This document shows, in pieces, positions 1 through 4,811 of a stretch of 5,360 nucleotides of DNA (positions within the stretch are counted from its first letter, which is position 1; every line of letters starts with the position of its first letter). Made by a program: the position numbers and the translations under genes. Origin of the DNA: Methanosarcinaceae archaeon (GTDB lineage Archaea > Halobacteriota > Methanosarcinia > Methanosarcinales > Methanosarcinaceae); NCBI GenBank assembly GCA_030594665.1, contig JAUVET010000132.1:1-5360 (forward strand), read 5' to 3'. The notes below the pieces were generated by a model that worked only from the letters and a program-made list of their open reading frames with translations, made no database searches and was not told the DNA's origin.

Positions 1-1848
1 GAGGTTGATCCGTCATTTGGTACCGGAGTTGTTATGATCTGTACGTTTGGTGACAAACAGGATGTGCGCTGGTGGATCGAGCATAACCTTCCGCTCAGGA
101 AAGCGATCGATAAGACCGGTAATATGACCTCAATTGCCGGAAAGTATGAGGGCATGACAATTGAGGAGTGCAAAAAAGCAATAACTGAAGACCTTAAGAG
201 TGAAGGATATCTCTACGACCAAAAACCACTTGAACAGAATGTGGGCATGTGCTGGAGATGTAAGACCGCTATTGAGATCTTATCCGAGCGCCAGTGGTTT
301 GCAAAGATCGATCACGATGAGATACTAAATGCAGCTGATGAGATCGAATGGCTTCCTGAGTATATGAAGATCAGGCTCCGGAACTGGACTAACACAATGG
401 AGTGGGATTGGTGTATCTCACGCCAGAGGTTATTTGCGACTCCGATTCCTGTCTGGTACTGCAAGGATTGCGGTAAGGTCACGGTTGCAAAAGAGGAATG
501 GCTTCCGCTTGACCCGACGCAGGATAGTCCGGAGGAAGCATGTGAATGCGGCTCTACTGAATTTAAGCCGGAAGAGGATGTGCTGGACACATGGATGGAT
601 TCATCAATTACGGCGTTGCACGTTTCGGGTTGGTTGACAGACCATGAATTACGGCTTCCTGCTCAACTTCGCCCGCAGGGACACGATATTATACGCACAT
701 GGGCATTCTATACGATACTTCGTTCAATGGCACTCACAGGTAAACGACCGTGGGATTCCATACTTATCAATGGTATGGTTCTTGGTGAAGATGGTCACAA
801 GATGAGTAAGTCACTTGGAAACATTATCTCACCTGAAGAGGCTATTAAGGAGTATAGTGCAGATGCGTTCAGGCAATGGGCTGCTGTTGGCGGCTCTACA
901 GGTTCTGACATCATGTTCAGATGGAAAGATGTGGTTTCAGCATCACGTTTCATCCAGAAGATATGGAGTATTTACAGGTTCTCGATGTCACATCTTGAGG
1001 ATTATAACCCAGATGACATGGCAGAAGTATCAGTCAAAGACCTGCCGGTCATTGACAGATGGCTTCTCAGTAAGTTGACAAAGCTTGTAAAGTCTGTAAC
1101 GTCCGGCATGGATGAATACCAGTTTGACGAATCGTTCAAAACAATTCGTGGTTTTACATGGGAAACGGTTGCTGATAATTATCTTGAGCTTGTAAAATCA
1201 AGATTGTATGGTGATGATGCCGATGCTCGCAGGGCGGCACAGTATACGCTTCACATAGTAATTGATACGATTACGCGGGTTCTTGCACCATTCACACCTT
1301 TCCTTGCAGAAGAGATGTATTCACGTATTGGCTCCGGAAGTGTCCATGTACAATCATGGCCGGATGCCAATGGATCAATAATTGATGAAAATGCTGAACG
1401 TGAAGGTGAGTTGATCAAGGATATCGTAGCCAGTGTTCGCAGGTATAAATCTGAAAATGGGGTGGCATTGAATGCTCCGCTAAATGAGATCGAGATATAT
1501 GGTGAGCTTGGCGATGTGACCGACATTAAGGGCGCAACGAATTCACCTGTTAAGGTCATCGCAGGAGAGCCTGATTTTGAGCATGTGCCTGTTGGTGTTA
1601 AACCAAATATGGGCATCATAGGTCCGAAGTTCAGGAAACAGGCAGGCGCGATAATCAAGATATTGACCGGGGAGGATCCACAAAAGATCGCCGGGCAGGC
1701 TGCAAGCGGCCGAATTGTTATTACAGTCGATGGGGAGGATATTACGCTTGATCCTAAAGCTGTCAAGATCGAAAAAGAAGTGGTTTCAGCCGGGCGCGCA
1801 GTTGATGTTTTAGAGGTTGGAGATACGGTTGTTGTTATTGTAAGATAA
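1..1848 (+). CDS. valS: Valyl-tRNA synthetase, archaeal type, 5'-truncated by window edge
   Basis: Class I aminoacyl-tRNA synthetase that charges tRNA-Val with valine in the cytoplasm. The frame is open from base 1, so the ATG at 34 is internal; 615 residues are present, and roughly 250 N-terminal residues, including the HIGH motif, lie outside if the usual archaeal length of about 870 applies. Visible: VDPSFGTGVVMICTFGD at the start, typical of the end of the CP1/editing region; paired cysteines C84/C87 and C154/C157 with C181/C183, which look like zinc knuckles; WCISRQRLFATPIPVWYC in the catalytic insert; LDTWMDSS and GHDIIRTWAFY of the catalytic core; and an intact KMSKS loop at 799-813 (residues 267-271). 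An all-helical anticodon-binding domain follows (about residues 330-470), then a C-terminal extension ending VVVIVR. No frameshift or missing motif. Family assignment is very secure. Confidence 0.97.
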   Translation, partial: EVDPSFGTGVVMICTFGDKQDVRWWIEHNLPLRKAIDKTGNMTSIAGKYEGMTIEECKKAITEDLKSEGYLYDQKPLEQNVGMCWRCKTAIEILSERQWFAKIDHDEILNAADEIEWLPEYMKIRLRNWTNTMEWDWCISRQRLFATPIPVWYCKDCGKVTVAKEEWLPLDPTQDSPEEACECGSTEFKPEEDVLDTWMDSSITALHVSGWLTDHELRLPAQLRPQGHDIIRTWAFYTILRSMALTGKRPWDSILINGMVLGEDGHKMSKSLGNIISPEEAIKEYSADAFRQWAAVGGSTGSDIMFRWKDVVSASRFIQKIWSIYRFSMSHLEDYNPDDMAEVSVKDLPVIDRWLLSKLTKLVKSVTSGMDEYQFDESFKTIRGFTWETVADNYLELVKSRLYGDDADARRAAQYTLHIVIDTITRVLAPFTPFLAEEMYSRIGSGSVHVQSWPDANGSIIDENAEREGELIKDIVASVRRYKSENGVALNAPLNEIEIYGELGDVTDIKGATNSPVKVIAGEPDFEHVPVGVKPNMGIIGPKFRKQAGAIIKILTGEDPQKIAGQAASGRIVITVDGEDITLDPKAVKIEKEVVSAGRAVDVLEVGDTVVVIVR

Positions 1849-1856
1849 GGTTGAGG

Positions 1857-1890
1857 TTAAGTTCAAGTTTAAGCTAAGTTTAAGTTCAAG
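1857..1890 (+). repeat. Short direct repeat just after valS
   Basis: TTAAGTTCAAG occurs twice (1857-1867 and 1880-1890), separated by 12 bases that contain further AAGTTTAAGC-like variants. It begins 9 bases after the valS stop. It resembles a small slippage-generated tract in the 3' untranslated region. No function can be assigned. Confidence 0.5.
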
Positions 1891-1899
1891 GCAAATGTT

Positions 1900-1909
1900 G
1901 TAAAATATT
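1900..1909 (+). promoter_or_regulatory. Weak TATA-like box upstream of candidate RNA
   Basis: GTAAAATATT is an AT-rich, TATA-like sequence centred about 25 bases before the first paired base of the candidate RNA at 1931. That is the usual archaeal distance from TATA box to transcription start. The match to the archaeal consensus is poor and no clear BRE is visible, so this rests mainly on spacing. Confidence 0.25.
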
Positions 1910-1930
1910 GAGACTTTTAATTTTAATCAC

Positions 1931-2113
1931 TATACCCGCATATCTGCTGCGGCTGGGTGTGCCGCCGCAACTTTTGACGGTAGTAGCAGTATGATGCCTG
2001 GTGAGGAGATTCTGCAATTTCGGCGGACGGAGTGAAGGTATATCTGTGATCGGGAAGCAGCGCGCCCCAGCCAGACACCACGATATACAGCACGCGGGTG
2101 TGAGAGACTTTTT
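1931..2113 (+). ncRNA. Candidate structured non-coding RNA, family unknown
   Basis: A GC-rich block in AT-richer surroundings, with no credible protein frame, folds by eye into a closed structure. The closing helix P1 pairs 1931-1939 (TATACCCGC) with 2094-2102 (GCGGGTGTG), 9 pairs including two G-U. Inside it, P2 pairs 1962-1967 (CCGCCG) with 2021-2026 (CGGCGG) and can add two pairs across a bulged G1961. P3 pairs 2038-2044 (GTATATC) with 2082-2088 (GATATAC) and extends with bulges to 2048/2076. An alternative helix pairs 1951-1957 (GGCTGGG) with 2066-2072 (CCCAGCC); it would form a pseudoknot with P3. The G-U pairs in P1 are compatible only with the + strand as RNA. A T5 tract at 2109-2113 follows P1. 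I do not recognise SRP RNA, RNase P RNA or a tRNA. The block could also be a decayed mobile element. Boundaries and strand are inferred. Confidence 0.4.
2109..2113 (+). terminator. T-tract terminator of the candidate RNA
   Basis: Five consecutive T residues (ACTTTTTATTAT context) start six bases after the closing helix P1 ends. Archaeal polymerase terminates at such T-rich stretches. A second T-rich stretch at 1915-1925 could end valS transcripts, but it is less distinctive. Confidence 0.35.
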
Positions 2114-2138
2114 ATTATCTTCTGGAATGGTTCGGAAA

Positions 2139-2197
2139 ACCGCAGAGGCACGCAGAGAAAAATAAGGACTCTCTGCGTCCTCTGCGTCCTCTGCGGT
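2139..2197. repeat. Long-stem hairpin of CTCTGCGTC units (dispersed intergenic repeat type)
   Basis: The right side carries three adjacent 9-base units: CTCTGCGTC at 2171-2179 and 2180-2188, then CTCTGCGGT at 2189-2197. The left side, 2139-2157, carries the reverse complement of the last two units, ACCGCAGAG plus CGCAGAG, with one extra base (C2149). The arms 2139-2157 and 2180-2197 pair over 18 base pairs around that single bulge, leaving a 22-base loop that contains the first unit. Sequences of this 'CGCAGAGG/CCTCTGCG' kind are familiar as dispersed, palindromic intergenic repeats in many bacterial and archaeal genomes and often produce false ORFs. The length and arrangement here are seen directly; copy number elsewhere cannot be seen. 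Confidence 0.75.
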
Positions 2198-2228
2198 GAA
2201 TTAATTTTGCCACGATCCATTTATTCAG

Positions 2229-2240
2229 AATATATTAAAA
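2229..2240 (+). promoter_or_regulatory. Possible TATA box in the valS-dapF gap
   Basis: AATATATTAAAA is a fair TATA-like sequence. Transcription would start near 2262, ahead of the hairpins at 2282-2387. Nothing else proves it is used, and AT-rich spacers produce such matches by chance. Confidence 0.25.
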
Positions 2241-2387
2241 AGTCACGGGTGTGATTCACTTTACTGGTACAGCGGTGCAGATTGGTGAGTGTATCTTACC
2301 AAATGTGTAATTGCGAAAGTCCACCTAATGGAAGTATCGAAGCGCAGCGGAGATACTTCGATGCGTCCTCCCGAGGTGCAACTCGGG
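2241..2387 (+). other. Group of stem-loops upstream of dapF, no gene seen
   Basis: Four hairpins are visible. AGTCAC 2241-2246 pairs with GTGATT 2251-2256 (one G-U). TTGGTGAG 2282-2289 pairs with CTTACCAA 2295-2302 (one G-U), with loop TGTAT. GAAGTATC 2331-2338 pairs with GATACTTC 2352-2359, 8 perfect pairs; TCGAAG 2337-2342 with CTTCGA 2356-2361 is an alternative pairing. CCCGAG 2370-2375 pairs with CTCGGG 2382-2387, with an outer GCG/CGC at 2363-2365 and 2390-2392. No coding frame or terminator is apparent. This may be a second RNA, an upstream leader, or repeat-element debris; the 2331-2395 part has the look of a dispersed intergenic repeat. The hairpins are seen directly; any function is conjecture. 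Confidence 0.4.
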
Positions 2388-2398
2388 TGCGCGAACTA

Positions 2399-2410
2399 CT
2401 TATATAAATA
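2399..2410 (+). promoter_or_regulatory. TATA box of dapF (leaderless promoter)
   Basis: CTTATATAAATA closely matches the archaeal TATA consensus. Its centre is about 25 bases before the dapF ATG at 2429, so transcription should begin at or within a few bases of the start codon. No Shine-Dalgarno sequence precedes that ATG, which agrees with a leaderless mRNA. The same 13 bases (one base further, CTTATATAAATAT) recur at 3248-3260. Confidence 0.7.
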
Positions 2411-2430
2411 TGAACAATACATGTTCATAT
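2408..2430. promoter_or_regulatory. Perfect inverted repeat at the dapF start site, probable operator
   Basis: ATATGAACA (2408-2416) and TGTTCATAT (2422-2430) form perfect 9-base arms around ATACA. The dyad overlaps the end of the TATA box, spans the predicted transcription start and runs into the dapF start codon. A dimeric regulator bound here would block pre-initiation complex assembly, so repression of dapF is the simplest reading. The regulator is unknown; the core GAAC-N7-GTTC differs in spacing from bacterial LexA-type boxes. Confidence 0.5.
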
Positions 2431-3256
2431 GATCGATTTTGCAAAACTCCATGGTAATGGCAACGATTTTATCGTGATCGATGAGTTCAAAAAACAAATG
2501 ATCCCTGATAGCAATAAGGCTGATTTTGCAGTCAAATACTGTGACCGTCGATTTGGCATTGGCGCTGATGGTGTTCTTTTTATATCAAGATCAGACAAGG
2601 CTGATATGAAAATGAGGCTGTTCCAACCGGATGCATCAGAAGCCGAGATGTGCGGGAACGGGATTCGCTGTCTTGTTAAGTATGCTTTTGATAGTGGTCA
2701 CATCGATGTAGGAACTGCGACGGTCGAAACTCTTGCAGGTGTTCTTCATGCTGATACGCGAACGGATGATACGGGATTTTGGGTAAAGGTCAATATGGGG
2801 CAGGTTCTTAAGACCCGTGCACAAATTCCTGCAAAAGGTGATGCAGATGATGAATTTATTGGTGTGGATATGCATGGGTATAATGTTTCTGTGATAAATA
2901 CGGGTGTTCCACATGCCATAATCTTTGTTGACGACCTTGATCTTAATATTCTGGAAATTGCGCCAAAGATCAGGTTTGACCCAATATTTCCAAATGGTAC
3001 GAATGTGAATTTCGTAAAAATCGAGTCAGACAATGAAGTTACCATCAAGACCTATGAGAGAGGGATCGAGGATGAAAGCTTGAGCTGCGGTACAGGTTCG
3101 GTTGCGAGTGCATACCTTGGACATATGCTTAAAGGGATGGATGGTGAGATACTGGTTCACACAAAAGGCGGTGACCTGAATATTTCCATCTCTAATGATT
3201 TTGCTTTTATGGAAGGACCTGCTGAAACAGTATATAAGGGAACAATCCTTATATAA
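2429..3256 (+). CDS. dapF: Diaminopimelate epimerase
   Basis: Cofactor-independent cytosolic epimerase converting LL-diaminopimelate to meso-diaminopimelate, the step before LysA decarboxylation to lysine. Archaea of this kind have no DAP-containing murein, so the role is lysine synthesis. At 275 residues it matches the family length (E. coli 274). Visible motifs: KLHGNGNDFIVID near the N-terminus (residues 6-18), CDRRFGIGADGVLF (38-51), EMCGNGIRC with the first catalytic cysteine C75, and ESLSCGTGSVAS with the second, C220. Both active-site cysteines are therefore present and the two pseudo-symmetric halves are complete. The ATG at 2429 is the only sensible start: it fits the conserved N-terminus and lies at the predicted transcription start, with no ribosome binding site. 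No other lys/dap gene lies in the window. A dyad overlaps the promoter, suggesting regulation. Confidence 0.97.
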   Translation: MIDFAKLHGNGNDFIVIDEFKKQMIPDSNKADFAVKYCDRRFGIGADGVLFISRSDKADMKMRLFQPDASEAEMCGNGIRCLVKYAFDSGHIDVGTATVETLAGVLHADTRTDDTGFWVKVNMGQVLKTRAQIPAKGDADDEFIGVDMHGYNVSVINTGVPHAIIFVDDLDLNILEIAPKIRFDPIFPNGTNVNFVKIESDNEVTIKTYERGIEDESLSCGTGSVASAYLGHMLKGMDGEILVHTKGGDLNISISNDFAFMEGPAETVYKGTILI

Positions 3257-3260
3257 ATAT
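3248..3260 (+). promoter_or_regulatory. TATA box at the end of dapF for the downstream operon
   Basis: CTTATATAAATAT is identical over 13 bases to the dapF promoter element at 2399-2411 and overlaps the dapF stop codon (TAA 3254-3256). It predicts a start near 3280. A second TATA-like stretch, CATATAATAAAA at 3265-3276, predicts one near 3295. Either would give the small-gene/pilin-like operon its own promoter with a leader of about 40-55 bases. Confidence 0.5.
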
Positions 3261-3281
3261 TAAGCATATAATAAAATAATG

Positions 3282-3305
3282 CGTAGATCATAGTTTTGAT
3301 CTATG
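3282..3305 (+). other. Stem-loop in the leader after dapF
   Basis: CGTAGATCA (3282-3290) pairs with TGATCTATG (3297-3305), 9 pairs with one G-U, around loop TAGTTT. Seven central pairs are perfect in DNA (TAGATCA/TGATCTA). It lies at the predicted transcription start of the next operon, so it may be an operator; as RNA it could be a 3'-end hairpin of dapF or a 5' leader hairpin. No strong T tract follows, so a terminator is less likely. Confidence 0.4.
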
Positions 3306-3334
3306 AATATTTCAAATTATGAAGTTGATATCAG

Positions 3335-3520
3335 ATGAGTGATTTGCCGTGTGAGATCAAAAAAGGTGCTGATAAAGAGTTGCCTGATGGCAACCCTCCG
3401 TTATTTGAACCAAAATTTTCACGCGATGAAAATGTGGCTGTCGATAGACCAATTGAACTGCCTGAAAAAACATCCAATTTTGAAGTGTATGGGCAGGAGC
3501 AGCCGGAAATTAATAATTGA
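3335..3520 (+). CDS. Small acidic hypothetical protein (61 aa)
   Basis: I do not recognise this protein. It begins MSDLPCEIKKGADK and is hydrophilic, rich in Glu, Asp, Pro and Asn, with no membrane helix or signal peptide, so a soluble, perhaps largely unstructured cytosolic protein is expected. The ATG at 3335 has an imperfect binding site, AGTTGAT (3323-3329), five bases upstream. The overlapping frame from 3339 is discarded because its composition (many Arg, Cys, Met, Lys) is that of a shadow frame. Support for being real: the stop codon overlaps the TTG start of the next small gene as TTGA, and it sits in a tightly packed series running into the pilin-like genes. It could alternatively be the first part of one protein joined to the next frame by a frameshift. 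Confidence 0.5.
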   Translation: MSDLPCEIKKGADKELPDGNPPLFEPKFSRDENVAVDRPIELPEKTSNFEVYGQEQPEINN

Positions 3521-3660
3521 AAGATGAATTACAGTCTGACAATACAGCTCTTCGTGATGAGATTGCATTAGTTACAGATCATGTGGAAAAAGGACTCAAA
3601 AAAGTAGGTGCCAGTCTGTCCATCAGGGCTTCACATATGATCTACGAACTTCATTCATAA
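3517..3660 (+). CDS. Micro-protein (47 aa), TTG start overlapping the preceding stop
   Basis: Unrecognised. The frame is preceded by a stop at 3514-3516, so the only possible start is the TTG at 3517-3519, which shares TTGA with the TGA of the preceding gene. It reads KDELQSDNTALRDEIALV, then DHVEKGLKKVG, and ends in ASHMIYELHS. The charge pattern suggests one or two amphipathic helices or a short coiled coil; there is no membrane segment. The binding site is weak (GGA at 3505-3507, AGGAG further back at 3495-3499), so translational coupling to the upstream gene is likely. The next gene starts 10 bases after its stop. Too short for a certain call; the sensible composition and gene-to-gene fit favour a real gene, or the C-terminal half of a frameshifted single gene. 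Confidence 0.45.
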   Translation: MKDELQSDNTALRDEIALVTDHVEKGLKKVGASLSIRASHMIYELHS

Positions 3661-3663
3661 GGG
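3659..3663 (+). promoter_or_regulatory. Ribosome binding site deciding the start at 3671
   Basis: AAGGG lies seven bases before ATG 3671 but only one base before the in-frame TTG at 3665. This favours the ATG as the true start of the first pilin-like gene. Confidence 0.5.
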
Positions 3664-3670
3664 TTTGACT

Positions 3671-4168
3671 ATGGGTCTGAAATATAAAAAATACAAAATA
3701 AATGAAAAAGGTCAGATGACGATCGATTACCTGATCAGCATAACTATTTTCCTATTTGCAATTTTTTTCGTTTTTCAGTACATTTCAGGATTGTTTGCCC
3801 CATTTGAATCAAATTCGGATGAGATAACATTGATCGCAGATCGGGTGTCTACCCTGGTTGTTGAGAATATTATGACCGCAGGAGATGTAGCGGTACCGAA
3901 CCTTATTGTTTCTACAAAAGTTGATGGGTTCTTTACGTCACTGAATGGATCTTATGAGAACACACGTTCGATTTTGGGGCTGGATGGCACATATGTTGAA
4001 TATGATGTCAATGTCACCCTTGAAAACAAATCGGCTGGCATTATAAACTCGGCTGGCGCAGTATTGCCATCACATGGCAATATCGGGCAGACAAGGAGGA
4101 TTGTACTTTTCATGGATGCTGAAACAGGCGTAACAGAAAACAGGATCCTATCGATCAGGGTGTGGTAG
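3671..4168 (+). CDS. Pilin-like secreted protein with class III-type signal (DUF7287-like)
   Basis: A 165-residue protein, probably an extracellular subunit or assembly factor of an archaeal type IV pilus-like structure. The N-terminus is short and basic (MGLKYKKYKINEKG), followed directly by QMTIDYLISITIFLFAIFF. K13-G14-Q15 is the archaeal prepilin motif; cleavage would fall after G14, giving Q at +1 and Asp19 at +5, the place of the conserved acidic residue of type IV pilins. One hydrophobic helix covers about residues 17-42. The rest is beta-rich and polar with sequons at N92, N114 and N119. The KGQ-T-I-D-Y/F plus hydrophobic pattern resembles haloarchaeal and methanosarcinal proteins filed, as I recall, as DUF7287. 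Start chosen at ATG 3671; TTG 3665 would add two residues. Followed after one base by the next pilin-like gene. Confidence 0.8.
   Translation: MGLKYKKYKINEKGQMTIDYLISITIFLFAIFFVFQYISGLFAPFESNSDEITLIADRVSTLVVENIMTAGDVAVPNLIVSTKVDGFFTSLNGSYENTRSILGLDGTYVEYDVNVTLENKSAGIINSAGAVLPSHGNIGQTRRIVLFMDAETGVTENRILSIRVW
4159..4162 (+). promoter_or_regulatory. Ribosome binding site deciding the TTG start at 4170
   Basis: GGTG, within AGGGTGTGG at the end of the preceding gene, sits seven bases before TTG 4170. The in-frame ATG at 4185 has no comparable site, so the TTG is preferred. Confidence 0.45.
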
Positions 4169-4169
4169 C

Positions 4170-4787
4170 TTGATCCGTGGTAATATGCTATTCGGATCCG
4201 GAAATGACCAGTTGGCACAGATGCACACCCTCGAAGCGATCATGGCTGCAACAATTATGGTCATGGTTATTGTTTTTGCAGTTCAGGCAACTTCACTTAC
4301 TCCGCTCACATCGTCTACTGCAAATGCCCATATTGAAGCACAGCTCCAGACAATCGGACAGGATATATTAAGCGCACTTGACTATTCACAATACGACCAA
4401 AATTCTGACCTGAAAAAAGATATCTTGAACTGGAATGGTGATGAATATGCATGGAACAGTGTTTCTTATAAGTCAAGAGCAAACGCAAGTAACTCTCTTA
4501 ATAGTTCCATGGAAGACATATTCACATATATTCTAGTTCCGCGCGGGATCGCACATAATGTCCAATTCACTCATACGAGTGATACTGGAAGATTCTCATC
4601 TATATTTTACATATATGACGGCGATCCGTCTGACAACGCAGTCATCGTTTCAAGAAAAGTATTGTTATCAAATCCGGATATTGGGAACACTTCTACATTT
4701 CAGACAAATACGGGCATAATTGACATAGATGATACTACGGATCTTTACAATATTATTGATGTGAAACTTATACTTTGGCGTATGTGA
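4170..4787 (+). CDS. Pilin-like secreted protein, second of the cluster (DUF7288-like)
   Basis: A 205-residue single-pass membrane or pilin-like protein, mostly extracellular. After a short N-terminus comes LAQMHTLEAIMAA and a hydrophobic helix at about residues 23-41; A16-Q17 and acidic E22 resemble a prepilin processing region, although the lysine or arginine usual before the motif is missing. The following VQATSLTPLTSSTANAHIE stretch matches what I remember of the archaeal DUF7288 family, whose haloarchaeal members carry the same AQ-HTLEA, TPLT-ST and HIE pattern and also sit beside DUF7287 genes. Sequons at N105, N111 and N173 suit surface exposure. The product ends at TGA 4785-4787. TTG 4170 is preferred because of the GGTG site; ATG 4185 would shorten it by five residues. 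The start lies one base after the preceding stop, implying coupled translation. Confidence 0.8.
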   Translation: MIRGNMLFGSGNDQLAQMHTLEAIMAATIMVMVIVFAVQATSLTPLTSSTANAHIEAQLQTIGQDILSALDYSQYDQNSDLKKDILNWNGDEYAWNSVSYKSRANASNSLNSSMEDIFTYILVPRGIAHNVQFTHTSDTGRFSSIFYIYDGDPSDNAVIVSRKVLLSNPDIGNTSTFQTNTGIIDIDDTTDLYNIIDVKLILWRM

Positions 4788-4798
4788 TATTGATACAA

Positions 4799-4802
4799 AG
4801 GA
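4799..4802 (+). promoter_or_regulatory. Ribosome binding site for the third pilin-like gene
   Basis: AGGA at 4799-4802 is nine bases before ATG 4812 and three before the in-frame ATG at 4806. The wider spacing is more usual, so 4812 is favoured, though 4806 (adding Met-Ala) remains possible. Confidence 0.45.
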
Positions 4803-4811
4803 TGTATGGCA

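Noticed and set aside
1251..1766. A 171-codon minus-strand frame inside valS
   Set aside because: It is antisense to the conserved C-terminal part of valS and is rich in Ser, Thr and Pro, as expected from the complement of that coding sequence. No independent support.
1931..2113. SRP RNA or RNase P RNA as identity of the structured block
   Set aside because: GGGAAGCAGCG at 2052-2062 recalls the SRP helix 8 GGAAGCAGC, but the opposite strand of that helix is absent and the block is far shorter than archaeal SRP RNA. The RNase P conserved GAGGAAAGTCC-type core is also missing; GCGAAAGTCCACC at 2313-2325 is only a partial resemblance.
1930..2220. A 96-codon open frame on the minus strand in the valS-dapF gap
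   Set aside because: It runs straight through the hairpin repeat at 2139-2197, whose translation gives a Gln-Arg-Thr-Gln-Arg type peptide typical of false ORFs, and through the RNA-like block. It has no ribosome binding site or recognisable domain.
1849..2428. A tRNA gene in the spacer
   Set aside because: GTTCAAGTT at 1861-1869 and GGTTCGGAA at 2129-2137 look slightly like T-arm sequences, but no 7-base T stem, acceptor stem or anticodon arm can be formed around either.
2421..2432. Tiny upstream frame ATG TTC ATA TGA overlapping the dapF start
   Set aside because: Three codons long, created by the inverted repeat, and probably upstream of or at the transcription start, so unlikely to be translated.
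3339..3527. A + strand frame overlapping the 61-codon small gene in another frame
   Set aside because: Its composition, rich in Cys, Met, Arg and Lys, looks like an out-of-frame reading. The 3335 frame has better composition and a TTGA link to the next gene.
3665..3670. TTG at 3665 as the start of the first pilin-like gene
   Set aside because: The AAGGG binding site would be only one base away; the ATG at 3671 has normal spacing of seven bases.
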